Of a stretch of DNA of 27,940 nucleotides, positions 9,268 through 17,718 are shown piece after piece (positions within the stretch are counted from its first letter, which is position 1; every line of letters starts with the position of its first letter). A model generated the notes under the pieces. It was not told where the DNA came from, did no database searches, and was given only the letters and a program-made list of their open reading frames with translations. The stretch lies in IMG/VR virus record IMGVR_UViG_3300023174_000533, positions 1 to 27,940 of that record, one strand, 5' to 3'. Position numbers and translations under genes: made by a program. This stretch comes from a virus.

Positions 9268-9578
9268 TGGCAGACCGCAAAGACCGAATGGCTTTGCTTA
9301 GTCGCTACAGCAAGTTTCATACTGCAAGGTATGAGCAAAAGCCATCTTTAAATTTAAACGTAGAGCAATGGTCTGCTGATGCCCTTATTGAGTCATATGG
9401 CATTAGTCAGTGCTACGATCTTTTAGAATATTACTTTAGCGTGGCACCTTCACCAACATGGAACTATTTTGCATATAGTGCAGAAAAAATATTACAGGCA
9501 ATTAAAGATAAAAAACAAGATGATGAAGAAAGAGCACAACGCAGACTTATGGCAAAGGAATGGTTAAAGAGTGAATAA
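9267..9578 (+). CDS. Small helical protein preceding the helicase
   Basis: 103 residues, mostly helical, with a charged C-terminal helix (IKDKKQDDEERAQRRLMAKE). The middle contains WSADALIESYGISQCYDLLE and a PTWNYFAY aromatic patch. It starts with TAATG coupling to the gene before and overlaps the helicase gene by 8 bases. Position directly before a DnaB-type helicase suggests a helicase loader or accessory factor, but that is context only and no loader motif (Walker A) is present. Confidence 0.65.
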   Translation: MADRKDRMALLSRYSKFHTARYEQKPSLNLNVEQWSADALIESYGISQCYDLLEYYFSVAPSPTWNYFAYSAEKILQAIKDKKQDDEERAQRRLMAKEWLKSE

Positions 9579-10797
9579 TACAGAGGCAAGATTACTTTCA
9601 GCAGTACTAGAAGATAAGCAGATCCACGTTTTGCTTCAGGCAAATGTAGATAATCTTCTTAGAACGCATAGTGATATTTGGCAATTCATTCGTAATTATT
9701 CAGAACACAATGCAGCGCTTCCTCCAACTTCCTTGGTAGTTGAAAAATTTAGAGACTTTGAGCCAGTAAAAGATGTAGGTTCAACTAAACATCACCTTGA
9801 AGAATTGCAAACAGAATATTTAAATGATAGCCTTAAGGATATTATTAGAAGCGCAGCATCTGATATTCAACTAGGTCAAGGTAGTCAAGCACTTGAATCT
9901 TTAATTCAAAAAACATCTGAGTTAAAAAAGAATACATCAATGATTCGTGATATTGATGTAACAGATCTTGAATCTGCTCTTGCTTATTATGAAAATGTAA
10001 AAGAGCAACAAGCATTAGGTCATCGTGGAATTAAAACTGGTCTTCCAGGATTTGATAACTATCTTCCTGCTGGAATTATGCCAGGACAGTTGGGAGTATT
10101 TCTTGCTTATCCAGGAATTGGAAAATCATGGTTGGCTTTATACTTTGCTGTACAGGCTTGGAAACAAGGAAAGTCTCCCTTAATTATTTCTCTTGAAATG
10201 TCTGAGACAGAAGTTCGTAATCGTGTATTTACTATTATGGGTGAAGGCCTTTGGTCACATAGAAAACTTTCAAATGGTGAAGTTGAATTAGATATGCTAA
10301 AGAAGTGGCATGCTGATAAACTTGAAGGAAAGCCAGAGTTTCATATTATTTCAAGTAACCAAGGTGGAGAAGTAACTCCATCTGTATTACGTGGAAAGAT
10401 TGATCAATACAAACCAGACTTTGTTATTGTAGATTATTTACAACTTATGAGTCCAAATCAAAAGTCAGATAATGAAACAGTAAGAATGAAAAATCTTTCA
10501 CGAGAACTTAAACTAATGGCAATTGGTGAAGAAGTTCCTATCATTGCTATTTCATCTGCAACACCTGATGATGTTAATGATTTAAGTAGTGTTCCAACGC
10601 TTGGACAAACTGCATGGTCAAGACAGATTGCTTATGATGCTGATTGGGTAATGGCTCTTGGTCGTGCTACAAACAGTGATATCATTGAATGTGCTTTTCG
10701 TAAGAACCGTAATGGATTTATGGGAGACTTTTTAGTTCAGTGTGATTTTGATAGAGGATACTATCGTTACAAAGATTATGAAGATAAGCAGGTATAA
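9571..10797 (+). CDS. dnaB: Replicative DNA helicase, DnaB-like
   Basis: 408 residues, GTG start. An N-terminal helical domain (1-150) is followed by a RecA-fold ATPase: Walker A AYPGIGKS at 179-186, LEMSETEVRNR (motif 1a-like, 209-218), Walker B FVIVDYLQL at 284-292, motif H4-like NLSRELKLMA, and a C-terminal IAYDADWVMALGR ... AFRKNRNG segment matching the DnaB arginine-finger region. It is shorter than cellular DnaB (about 450-470), as expected for phage versions. It would unwind DNA at the fork with the primase (11049), SSB and DnaE polymerase encoded downstream. Family assignment is secure from these motifs. Confidence 0.93.
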   Translation: MNNTEARLLSAVLEDKQIHVLLQANVDNLLRTHSDIWQFIRNYSEHNAALPPTSLVVEKFRDFEPVKDVGSTKHHLEELQTEYLNDSLKDIIRSAASDIQLGQGSQALESLIQKTSELKKNTSMIRDIDVTDLESALAYYENVKEQQALGHRGIKTGLPGFDNYLPAGIMPGQLGVFLAYPGIGKSWLALYFAVQAWKQGKSPLIISLEMSETEVRNRVFTIMGEGLWSHRKLSNGEVELDMLKKWHADKLEGKPEFHIISSNQGGEVTPSVLRGKIDQYKPDFVIVDYLQLMSPNQKSDNETVRMKNLSRELKLMAIGEEVPIIAISSATPDDVNDLSSVPTLGQTAWSRQIAYDADWVMALGRATNSDIIECAFRKNRNGFMGDFLVQCDFDRGYYRYKDYEDKQV

Positions 10798-10803
10798 TAT
10801 AAT

Positions 10804-11130
10804 GTGCACAATTATCATCATAAAACAATTAAAAAGTTTAATCTAAATGGATTAATCCATGATGAAGCAGCCACACCAAGACTAAAAGATGAATATATAA
10901 GATTAGTTTTATCGCAAATGAAACTTTTAGGGTATGTGCCAAGATTTGACATAAGCCCTGATTTTACGGTAGACTATAATGAAAGAAAGCAATACTTTGA
11001 GTTTAAACTCTCAGTGTATGGAATATATATAGGAAAGAAGCAAACAGAATGTATACAAGGGATAGACGGCAACAAGGTGATATATACACCGCCGAACAAG
11101 TTAAAAGAGTCCTCAACGGCTCAGGTATAG
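10804..11130 (+). CDS. Small hypothetical protein overlapping primase start
   Basis: 108 residues from GTG 10804. The sequence contains HDEAATPRLKDEYIRLVLSQ and a beta hairpin YFEFKLSVYGIYIGKKQ; I do not recognise it. Its last 82 bases also encode the first 27 residues of the primase in another frame. No ribosome site precedes it, but a TATAAT at 10793-10798 ends 5 bases before the GTG, so a leaderless transcript is conceivable; coupling to the helicase stop (7 bases away) is the simpler explanation. It lies inside the replication operon. Confidence 0.6.
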   Translation: MHNYHHKTIKKFNLNGLIHDEAATPRLKDEYIRLVLSQMKLLGYVPRFDISPDFTVDYNERKQYFEFKLSVYGIYIGKKQTECIQGIDGNKVIYTPPNKLKESSTAQV

Positions 11131-11993
11131 ACATTGCTAATGAGTTAGACAATGACTATATTGTATTTTGTGTTTATCACAACAACTACCGCACCCCTGC
11201 TGCAGAAATATCTAAGAACAAAGGAACATTCTTTTGTTTCTCTTGTCAAATAACAAAAACACTTATTGAAGTTGTTATGCATTCTTCTGGCAGATCCTAT
11301 TTTGAGGCTGCTCGTTTTATTAAAAGTAAAGAACAAGAAAATAATATTGAGTCTGTAATTAACAAAGCACTTTATGCAAAACCAGATTATGTTCAATTTG
11401 ATGAACTAATTCTTAAAAGACTTTATAACAATCTTAATACATCTGATAGAGCAAAAGATTATTTTATTTATCGTAAAATTGATACATCTTCTTTTGCAAA
11501 GTTTGGACTTGGGTATTCAGAAAAACAAGATATGGTTACTGTTCCAGTACACTCACCAGATGGATTACCACTTGGATTTGTTGGTCGTTCTATTGAAGGC
11601 AAAGAATTTAAAAATACACCAGGATTACCTAAAAGCAAAGTTTTATTTAACTTGCACAGAGTAAAATCCTCTGATAAGGTTTATATAGTTGAATCATCAT
11701 TTGATGCTATTAGACTTGACCAAGTAGGGTTTCCAGCAGTTGCAACCCTTGGTGCAAACGTATCTAATACACAAACAGAATTGCTTCAAAAATACTTTAA
11801 CAACATAATTGTTATTGCAGATAATGATGAAGCAGGAGGAAATATGAAAGACAGGATAATTGAAAAACTTGGATCTCGTGTTTCCGTTATACAGTTAGAC
11901 AAACAATATAAAGACATAGGCGATATGACTGATGAAGCAATTAAAACTTTAGAGTTTAAGTTTGACAATTCAATCATGTCTATGCTAAACTAA
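11049..11993 (+). CDS. dnaG: DNA primase, DnaG-like (CHC2 zinc finger + TOPRIM)
   Basis: 314 residues. A CHC2-type zinc finger is formed by C41-x2-H44 and C63-x2-C66. A TOPRIM domain follows with E215 (YIVESSFDAIRL) and D258/D260 (IVIADNDEAGG). It synthesises RNA primers for the helicase-driven fork. The protein is shorter than cellular DnaG (about 600) and lacks a separate C-terminal helicase-binding domain. The start at 11049 gives an 82-base overlap with the preceding gene; no other ATG, GTG or TTG exists in frame before the zinc finger, so the overlap is needed. The overlap is visibly richer in G+C than its surroundings, consistent with double coding. Confidence 0.9.
   Translation: MYTRDRRQQGDIYTAEQVKRVLNGSGIDIANELDNDYIVFCVYHNNYRTPAAEISKNKGTFFCFSCQITKTLIEVVMHSSGRSYFEAARFIKSKEQENNIESVINKALYAKPDYVQFDELILKRLYNNLNTSDRAKDYFIYRKIDTSSFAKFGLGYSEKQDMVTVPVHSPDGLPLGFVGRSIEGKEFKNTPGLPKSKVLFNLHRVKSSDKVYIVESSFDAIRLDQVGFPAVATLGANVSNTQTELLQKYFNNIIVIADNDEAGGNMKDRIIEKLGSRVSVIQLDKQYKDIGDMTDEAIKTLEFKFDNSIMSMLN
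11962..11991 (+). promoter_or_regulatory. Promoter for the SSB gene
   Basis: TTGACA at 11962-11967, an 18-base spacer and TAAACT at 11986-11991, preceded by TGC (extended -10). The predicted start near 11998 gives a leader of about 23 bases containing AGGAG before the ATG at 12021. The same TGCTAAACTA core with TTGACA recurs at 19729-19757. Confidence 0.55.
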
Positions 11994-12020
11994 AACATAC
12001 AACAAATAAAAGGAGAAAAT

Positions 12021-12671
12021 ATGAGCGTAGTAAAGGGACTCAAAAACATTAATGCCCTGCTTGACAAGCCAAAGATGGAATCATCAGGTATCAAAGTTCG
12101 CTGGGTTAAACTAGCGGACGGACAATCAGCAAAGATTCGTTTTGTTGAAGAGTTGGATTCAGATTCAGCACACTTCACTGAAGATCGTGGACTTGCTGTA
12201 GTAATTTCAGAACACACAAACCCAAAGGATTATAAGCGTAAGGCTGCTTGTACACAGGATTCTCTAGGTCGCTGCTTTGGCTGTGAGATGGCCCGTAAAG
12301 AGCCTAAGAGTGGTTGGAGAGCACGTTTGCGCTTCTACTGCAATGTTCTTGTAGATGATGGCACTGAAGAGCCTTACGTAGCCGTATGGTCTCAGGGTAT
12401 CAGCAAGCAATCAGCATTTAATAATATTCGTGAGTATGCCCTAGAAACAGGAAGTATCACAAATCTTAGTTGGAAGTTAAAGCGTAATGGTCAGGGAACT
12501 GAAACTAATTACACACTTCTTCCAACTGCTCCAGATGCAGAACCATATGTATGGACTGTTGAAGGATTCAACCTAGAAAAGGTTGTTCGTGAAGTACCAT
12601 ACGCAGAGCAGGAAGCATTCTACTTTGGGTTTGATACTCCATCTGTTACCTCTTCAAATGTTGAGTGGTAA
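12021..12671 (+). CDS. Single-stranded DNA-binding protein, gp32-like
   Basis: 216 residues, with a strong AGGAG ribosome site and its own promoter candidate. The N-terminus (KGLKNINALLDKP) is followed by a beta-rich core (KVRWVKLADGQSAKIRFVEE). A metal site is probably formed by C77, C85, C88 and C107 or H65, as in T4-type gp32, and the core continues through WRARLRFYCNVLV. The protein would coat single-stranded DNA at the phage fork. Codons are noticeably less AT-biased (many CGT, AAG, GTT, CTT) than in the tail genes, which suggests high expression. The long acidic C-tail of gp32 is short here (it ends VTSSNVEW). The assignment rests on fold character, cysteines and its place between primase and polymerase. 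Confidence 0.75.
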   Translation: MSVVKGLKNINALLDKPKMESSGIKVRWVKLADGQSAKIRFVEELDSDSAHFTEDRGLAVVISEHTNPKDYKRKAACTQDSLGRCFGCEMARKEPKSGWRARLRFYCNVLVDDGTEEPYVAVWSQGISKQSAFNNIREYALETGSITNLSWKLKRNGQGTETNYTLLPTAPDAEPYVWTVEGFNLEKVVREVPYAEQEAFYFGFDTPSVTSSNVEW

Positions 12672-12675
12672 TTAA

Positions 12676-15600
12676 TTGAACTACGTTGGTTTACATGTCC
12701 ATACACACTACTCCCTTATGGATGGTGTTGCTACTCCAGAAGAATACGTTGACCGTGCAGTTGAGTTAGGAATGCAAGCAATTGCTATTACTGACCACGG
12801 TACTTTATCTGGGCATAGGGAACTGCACCGTATTGCAAAAGCAAAGGGCATTAAACCAATACTTGGCGTAGAAGGCTATATGACTACGAATATGGCGGAT
12901 AAGAGAGCAAAGGCAGATCGTACTGATCCTCTTGACCAAAATTATCATCATATAGTTCTTCTCGCCAAGAACCAAATAGGTCTAGAGAATCTTAATAAAA
13001 TTAATGAGATTGCTTGGACTGATGGATTTTTTAGCAAACCACGTTTTGATTTTGAAACTCTTGCTAAATATAAAGAAGGAATTATTGTAACATCTGCTTG
13101 TCTTAGTGGATGGATTGCAAAGGCTGTTGAACTAGGAGAACTTGCAACAGCAAAAAAGCACATGAAGTGGTTTAAAGAAGAATTTGGCGATGATTATTAT
13201 GTTGAAGTAATGCCACATAATCCTTCAGAAGTAAATAAAGGAATTATTGAACTTGCTGATGCAATGAATATTAAGATAGTTGTAACACCAGATTGTCATC
13301 ACTCAGATACAAGTCAAAAAGAAATTCAAGAACTTATGCTCATTCTAAATACTCATGCAAAGTTAGAAAAGGATGTAACATACGATAAGTCCAAAAAGAA
13401 GGACAACTTTATGGAGCGTCTAGATTATCTTTATGGTGCAGACCGCATGATGAGTTTTAATAAGTTTGATATTCATCTTCTATCATATGAAGAAATGAAG
13501 AATGCAATGTTAAAGCAAGGCATTGATCGTGAAGATATGTTTGTTTCTACAAATGAAATTGCAGATAAGATTGGAGATTATGGTATTCAAGAAGGATTGA
13601 ACCTTCTTCCTGCACAGTATAGAAATCCAGGAGAAGAGTTAAAGAAACTTGCTTTAGAGGGATTAACTCAACGCAAAGTTGATTCTAAAGAATACTTAGA
13701 TCGTCTTGATGAAGAGTTAAATATTATTGCTCAAAAGAATTTTGAACCATATTTTCTTGTAGTACGCAATATGATTAACTGGGCTAAGAAAGAAGGAATT
13801 ATGGTTGGCCCAGGTCGTGGATCTGCAGCAGGCTCATTGCTTTGCTATGCACTTGGAATTACGGATATTGATCCAATTAAACATGGACTTTTATTCTTTC
13901 GTTTTATTAATCCAGAACGTAATGACTTTCCTGATATTGATACAGATATTCAAGATTCACGTCGTGATGAAGTTAAAGATTATTTAGTTAGACAATATCG
14001 CCATGTTGCGTCTATTACAACATTCTTGCAGTTTAAAGATAAAGGGGTTGTGCGAGATGTAGCACGTTCATTAAATATTCCACTAACTGATGTAAACAAG
14101 GTGTTAAAACTTGTTGATACTTGGGAAGAGTATTGCTATTCAAAATCAACTCAATGGTTTAGAGATAAGTATCCAGAGGTTGAAATGTATGGAGAACAAC
14201 TTCGTGGTCGTATTAGAGGAACTGGCATTCATGCTGCTGGAGTTGTAACTAGCAAAGATCCAATATTTAGATTTGCTCCAATGGAAACACGTTCAGTAAC
14301 TGGTCAAGATGAAAGAATTCCAGTAGTTGCTGTTGATATGGCAGAGGCTGAAAAGATTGGACTTATTAAAATTGATGCATTAGGACTTAAAACTCTTAGT
14401 GTATTAAAGAATACTCTTGATATTATTAAAGAAAGACATGACAAAGAAATAGATTTATTATCTATTAATATGGATGATAAAAATGTTTATCAAATGCTTT
14501 CTGATGGTTATACCAAGGGAGTTTTTCAATGTGAAGCAACACCATACACAAATCTCTTAATTAAAATGGGAGTAAAAAATTTAGATGAACTTGCTGCATC
14601 AAATGCACTAGTTCGTCCAGGTGCTGCAAATACTATTGGAAAAGACTATATTGCTCGCAAGCATGGGAAACAAAATGTTTCTTATATACATCAAATTATG
14701 AAAGAATTTACGGAGGACACTTATGGCTGTATTCTTTACCAAGAACAAGTTATGCAAGCATGCGTACACCTTGGACAAATGTCCATGTCGGAAGCAGATA
14801 AAGTTAGAAAGATCATTGGAAAGAAAAAAGATGCTAAAGAATTTGATGCCTACCAAGATCAATTTGTTAAAGGTGCTTCAGCGTATATTAGTCCTAATCA
14901 AGCATTAGATCTTTGGCATGACTTTGAGGCCCACGCAGGGTATTCATTTAATAAGTCACACGCAGTAGCATATTCAACACTATCTTATTGGACAGCATGG
15001 TTAAAATATCATTATCCATTAGAGTTTATGTATTCATTGCTTAAGAATGAAAAAGATAAAGATGCTCGCACAGAATATCTTATTGAGGCAAAACGTATGA
15101 ATATTCCTATTAAACTGCCACACATTAATGAATCAGATAATGATTTTAAGATTGAAGGCAAAGGAATTAGATTTGGATTAACTGGTATTAAGTTTATTTC
15201 AGATAACATTGCCTCAAAGTATATGAAGGGTCGCCCTTTTAAATCATATAAAGAACTAGAAGAGTTTACTTTTACAAAAGGTAATGGGGTCAATAGTCGT
15301 GCATTAAATGCTTTGAGACTTATTGGGGCAGCAACTTTTGCAGATCAGCCAATTAATGATAAAGAAGTTAAAGAAAATCTTTATGAGTTTTTGAATCTTC
15401 CAGAGTTTAATCTTACAGTTCCTTCTCATTACTACGCATTTATTCAAGATATTGAAGAGTTTGAAGAGAAGGGTTCCTTTATATTAATGGGTATGGTTAA
15501 ATCAATTAAAAGAGGTACTGGTTGGTCAAGAGTTGAAATTCTAGATAAGACTGGCAGTATTGGAATATTTGATGATGAGCAAACAACTATTGAGGCTGGA

Positions 15601-15945
15601 AGTTCTTATATTATTCTTGCAAGCGATAATAGAATTCTTTCTGCAATACCTGTTGATGAGATTAAAGATTCAAAATCAGGTTTGATTAAGTTTTTAAATT
15701 ACAAGCAATTGCCCTATACTGAAGAAGAGATGTTTGTTGTTTCTTTTAAGCCAAGAATTACCAAGGCTGGAAAGAAAATGGCTTCACTTACCTTAGCAGA
15801 TTCATCAAGAGAATTGCATTCTGTTACAGTATTTCCGACAGCATTTGCAAAGGCATACATGAAGATTGAAGAAGGAAATCCCTATAAATTTTCTTTTGGT
15901 AAAACAAAAGATGGAACCGTAACATTGGAGGATGTAAATGTTTGA
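12676..15945 (+). CDS. dnaE: DNA polymerase III alpha subunit, DnaE-type
   Basis: 1089 residues, close to full-length bacterial DnaE. The PHP domain begins at once: H7-x-H9, D40-H41, G-V-E66, a HHIVLLAKN block and PDCHHSD. The polymerase core has PGRGSAAGSLLCYALGI, catalytic D422 and D424 (PDIDTD), HAAGVV and the third acidic residue D567 (IKIDALGL), then FNKSHAVAYSTLSYWTAWLK. A C-terminal OB fold (about 930-1010; FILMGMVKSIKRG) completes it. The start is TTG 12676, four bases after the SSB stop, without a ribosome site, so coupling is likely. No DnaQ-like exonuclease is encoded nearby, and the PHP metal ligands look complete, so it may proofread itself. It is the replicative polymerase of the phage. 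Confidence 0.95.
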   Translation: MNYVGLHVHTHYSLMDGVATPEEYVDRAVELGMQAIAITDHGTLSGHRELHRIAKAKGIKPILGVEGYMTTNMADKRAKADRTDPLDQNYHHIVLLAKNQIGLENLNKINEIAWTDGFFSKPRFDFETLAKYKEGIIVTSACLSGWIAKAVELGELATAKKHMKWFKEEFGDDYYVEVMPHNPSEVNKGIIELADAMNIKIVVTPDCHHSDTSQKEIQELMLILNTHAKLEKDVTYDKSKKKDNFMERLDYLYGADRMMSFNKFDIHLLSYEEMKNAMLKQGIDREDMFVSTNEIADKIGDYGIQEGLNLLPAQYRNPGEELKKLALEGLTQRKVDSKEYLDRLDEELNIIAQKNFEPYFLVVRNMINWAKKEGIMVGPGRGSAAGSLLCYALGITDIDPIKHGLLFFRFINPERNDFPDIDTDIQDSRRDEVKDYLVRQYRHVASITTFLQFKDKGVVRDVARSLNIPLTDVNKVLKLVDTWEEYCYSKSTQWFRDKYPEVEMYGEQLRGRIRGTGIHAAGVVTSKDPIFRFAPMETRSVTGQDERIPVVAVDMAEAEKIGLIKIDALGLKTLSVLKNTLDIIKERHDKEIDLLSINMDDKNVYQMLSDGYTKGVFQCEATPYTNLLIKMGVKNLDELAASNALVRPGAANTIGKDYIARKHGKQNVSYIHQIMKEFTEDTYGCILYQEQVMQACVHLGQMSMSEADKVRKIIGKKKDAKEFDAYQDQFVKGASAYISPNQALDLWHDFEAHAGYSFNKSHAVAYSTLSYWTAWLKYHYPLEFMYSLLKNEKDKDARTEYLIEAKRMNIPIKLPHINESDNDFKIEGKGIRFGLTGIKFISDNIASKYMKGRPFKSYKELEEFTFTKGNGVNSRALNALRLIGAATFADQPINDKEVKENLYEFLNLPEFNLTVPSHYYAFIQDIEEFEEKGSFILMGMVKSIKRGTGWSRVEILDKTGSIGIFDDEQTTIEAGSSYIILASDNRILSAIPVDEIKDSKSGLIKFLNYKQLPYTEEEMFVVSFKPRITKAGKKMASLTLADSSRELHSVTVFPTAFAKAYMKIEEGNPYKFSFGKTKDGTVTLEDVNV

Positions 15946-16255
15946 TAGTTTGTCATTAAGGTTGCATGAAACAGCACAAGCAAAAAGATTTTGGCCTGAA
16001 AAGGTTGACGATATCTTTATTGCAAAGCAGTGCATGATGATTGTTTCAGAAGTTACAGAGGTAATGGAAGCAGTTAGAAAATCAAAAGGTAGCGAAGAAG
16101 TAACTAAAGAGATTGCAGATATTTTAATTCGTACACTAGATCTTTATCAGGGAATGTATGTTCACGGATATGTTGATCATTCACTAGATGAAATGTTTGA
16201 AGAAAAAACACAATACAATAAAAGTAGACCAGAAAAGCATGGGGTAAGATTCTAA
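15938..16255 (+). CDS. MazG-like nucleotide pyrophosphohydrolase
   Basis: 105 residues, all helical. The MazG signature ExxE-12 to 28-ExxD is met by E38-V-T-E41 and E58-I-A-D61 (SEVTEVMEA and KEIADILIRTLDLY). Such enzymes hydrolyse (d)NTPs to monophosphates and pyrophosphate; phage versions have been proposed to adjust nucleotide pools or alarmones during infection. The ATG lies 8 bases inside the polymerase gene and the stop overlaps the RecA start (TAATG), so it is part of the same operon. Confidence 0.85.
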   Translation: MFDSLSLRLHETAQAKRFWPEKVDDIFIAKQCMMIVSEVTEVMEAVRKSKGSEEVTKEIADILIRTLDLYQGMYVHGYVDHSLDEMFEEKTQYNKSRPEKHGVRF

Positions 16256-17274
16256 TGGTAATGACAGTAGAAGATGTACTAGCACAACTTAATCCAAAGT
16301 TACGTAAAACTATTATGGCTGGGGATTCATTACCTGCCACAGAATATGCTTCAACCCCTAGTTTTGGACTTAATAAGGCTTTAAATGGTGGACTTCCTTA
16401 TGGTCGTCAGATCCTCATATGGGGTTCTAAATCCTCTGCAAAGTCATCTCTATGCCTTCAGATGATAGGTCTAGCACAGAAAGAGGGAAAGATCTGTGCA
16501 TGGATTGATGCTGAAATGTCATACGATAAAAACTGGGCAGAAAAACTTGGAGTGAATACTTCACAGTTAATTGTTTCACAATGTCGCACTATTAATGAAA
16601 TGGTTGATATTGGTACCAATCTTATGAACGCTGGAGTTGATATGATTGTTGTTGATAGTATTACTTCTCTTCTTCCAGCAATCTATTTTGAAAAGGATTC
16701 AGATGAACTTAAACAACTTGAAAATACAAAACAAATCGGAGCAGAGTCTAGAGACTTTAGCAATGCGTGGAAAATGCTTAACTATGCAAACAATAAAGTT
16801 AAGCCAACTATGCTTGTTCTTATTTCTCAGTCTCGTAACAATATCAGTGCTATGTATACTAGCCAGCAGCCTACTGGTGGTCAGGCTACTAAGTTTTATT
16901 CCTCAACTGTTATTAAGTTATTTTCTTCTGAATCCGACAACCAAGCAATTAAAGGAAAGATCCAAGTCGGAGATAAACTTATTGAAGAAAAGATTGGTCG
17001 CAAGGTTCGTTGGGAACTGCAATTTTCAAAAACTTCTCCTGGTTTTCAGTCTGGTGAGTATGACTTTTATTTCAGGGGAAATGATATTGGTCTTGATAGC
17101 ATTGGTGATCTTGTTGATACGGCTGAACTAGCAGGGCTAGTAACTAGAACTGGTGCTTGGTATCTTCTTCCAGATGGAACAAAAGTCCAGGGTCGTGAAG
17201 GATTTGTAAATAGAGTAAAGGAAGATTTGGACCTTCAAGATTCATTGAAGAGCCAACTGATCAATGTCTCATAA
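16255..17274 (+). CDS. RecA/UvsX-like recombinase
   Basis: 339 residues. Walker A is GSKSSAKS at 57-64, catalytic E87 sits in CAWIDAEMSYD, Walker B is MIVVDS at 130-135, and the DNA-binding loop region runs through ISQSRNNISAMYTSQQPTGG. The Walker A lacks the usual Gly before Lys (Ala62), a departure from GPESSGKT of cellular RecA also seen in T4 UvsX (GPSKSFKS), so I place it with phage UvsX-type proteins. It would drive strand exchange in recombination-dependent replication and repair, working with the SSB, Cas4-like nuclease and RuvC-like resolvase nearby. Confidence 0.92.
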   Translation: MVMTVEDVLAQLNPKLRKTIMAGDSLPATEYASTPSFGLNKALNGGLPYGRQILIWGSKSSAKSSLCLQMIGLAQKEGKICAWIDAEMSYDKNWAEKLGVNTSQLIVSQCRTINEMVDIGTNLMNAGVDMIVVDSITSLLPAIYFEKDSDELKQLENTKQIGAESRDFSNAWKMLNYANNKVKPTMLVLISQSRNNISAMYTSQQPTGGQATKFYSSTVIKLFSSESDNQAIKGKIQVGDKLIEEKIGRKVRWELQFSKTSPGFQSGEYDFYFRGNDIGLDSIGDLVDTAELAGLVTRTGAWYLLPDGTKVQGREGFVNRVKEDLDLQDSLKSQLINVS

Positions 17275-17446
17275 ACCTTTTACTGTTTACAAAGGAACAT
17301 TTCTTTGCAAAGAATGTAAAGAAGAAGTTTATTCAATGAGATACTGGCGAGAAACTGGTAAAGCAAGTTGGATGTGCAAAGATAAACACTTAAGTGAAAT
17401 TCAATTAATTTATATTAAGGGGATGCATCGTGAGCGAAAAGAATGA
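17264..17446 (+). CDS. Small zinc-finger protein
   Basis: 60 residues, basic. C15-x2-C18 (CKEC) pairs with C38 and H42 (MCKDKH) to make a possible CCCH zinc site. The start overlaps the recA stop by 11 bases and the 3' end overlaps the next gene by 17 bases, so it belongs to the recombination operon. The function is unknown; a role in DNA binding is plausible but not shown. Confidence 0.6.
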   Translation: MSHKPFTVYKGTFLCKECKEEVYSMRYWRETGKASWMCKDKHLSEIQLIYIKGMHRERKE

Positions 17447-17717
17447 GGCTAAAAGAATTGGGGCTAAGCAGCATAAAAACTCTGGTCGTAATACTCAAAA
17501 AGGAGATGCCACTTGGAAAGGCTTTGTGGTTGATTTTAAAGAAGCCTCTAAGTCCTTTAATCTAAATCAGGATGTATGGGCAAAAGTTACCACAGATGCA
17601 ATCAAAGCGGGTACAGATAAGGCACCAGCAATAGTAGTAATCCTTGGAGAAGGAAATACAAAGGTTAGACTTGCTATAATTGAGATGGATATGCTAGAAC
17701 AGTTAACGGAGGAATAA
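17430..17717 (+). CDS. Small PD-(D/E)XK nuclease-like protein
   Basis: 95 residues from GTG 17430 with AAGGGG upstream. The pattern GD26-ATWKGFVV-D35-F-K37 matches the D...(D/E)-x-K core of PD-(D/E)XK nucleases such as archaeal Hjc-type resolvases, followed by helix and strand (IKAGTDKAPAIVVILGEG, RLAIIEMDMLEQL). The basic N-terminus (KRIGAKQHKNSGRN) fits DNA binding. It sits between RecA and a Cas4-like nuclease. It is short for a full nuclease, so it may act as a dimer or be a remote relative without activity. The call is by motif only. Confidence 0.5.
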   Translation: MSEKNEAKRIGAKQHKNSGRNTQKGDATWKGFVVDFKEASKSFNLNQDVWAKVTTDAIKAGTDKAPAIVVILGEGNTKVRLAIIEMDMLEQLTEE

Positions 17718-17718
17718 A

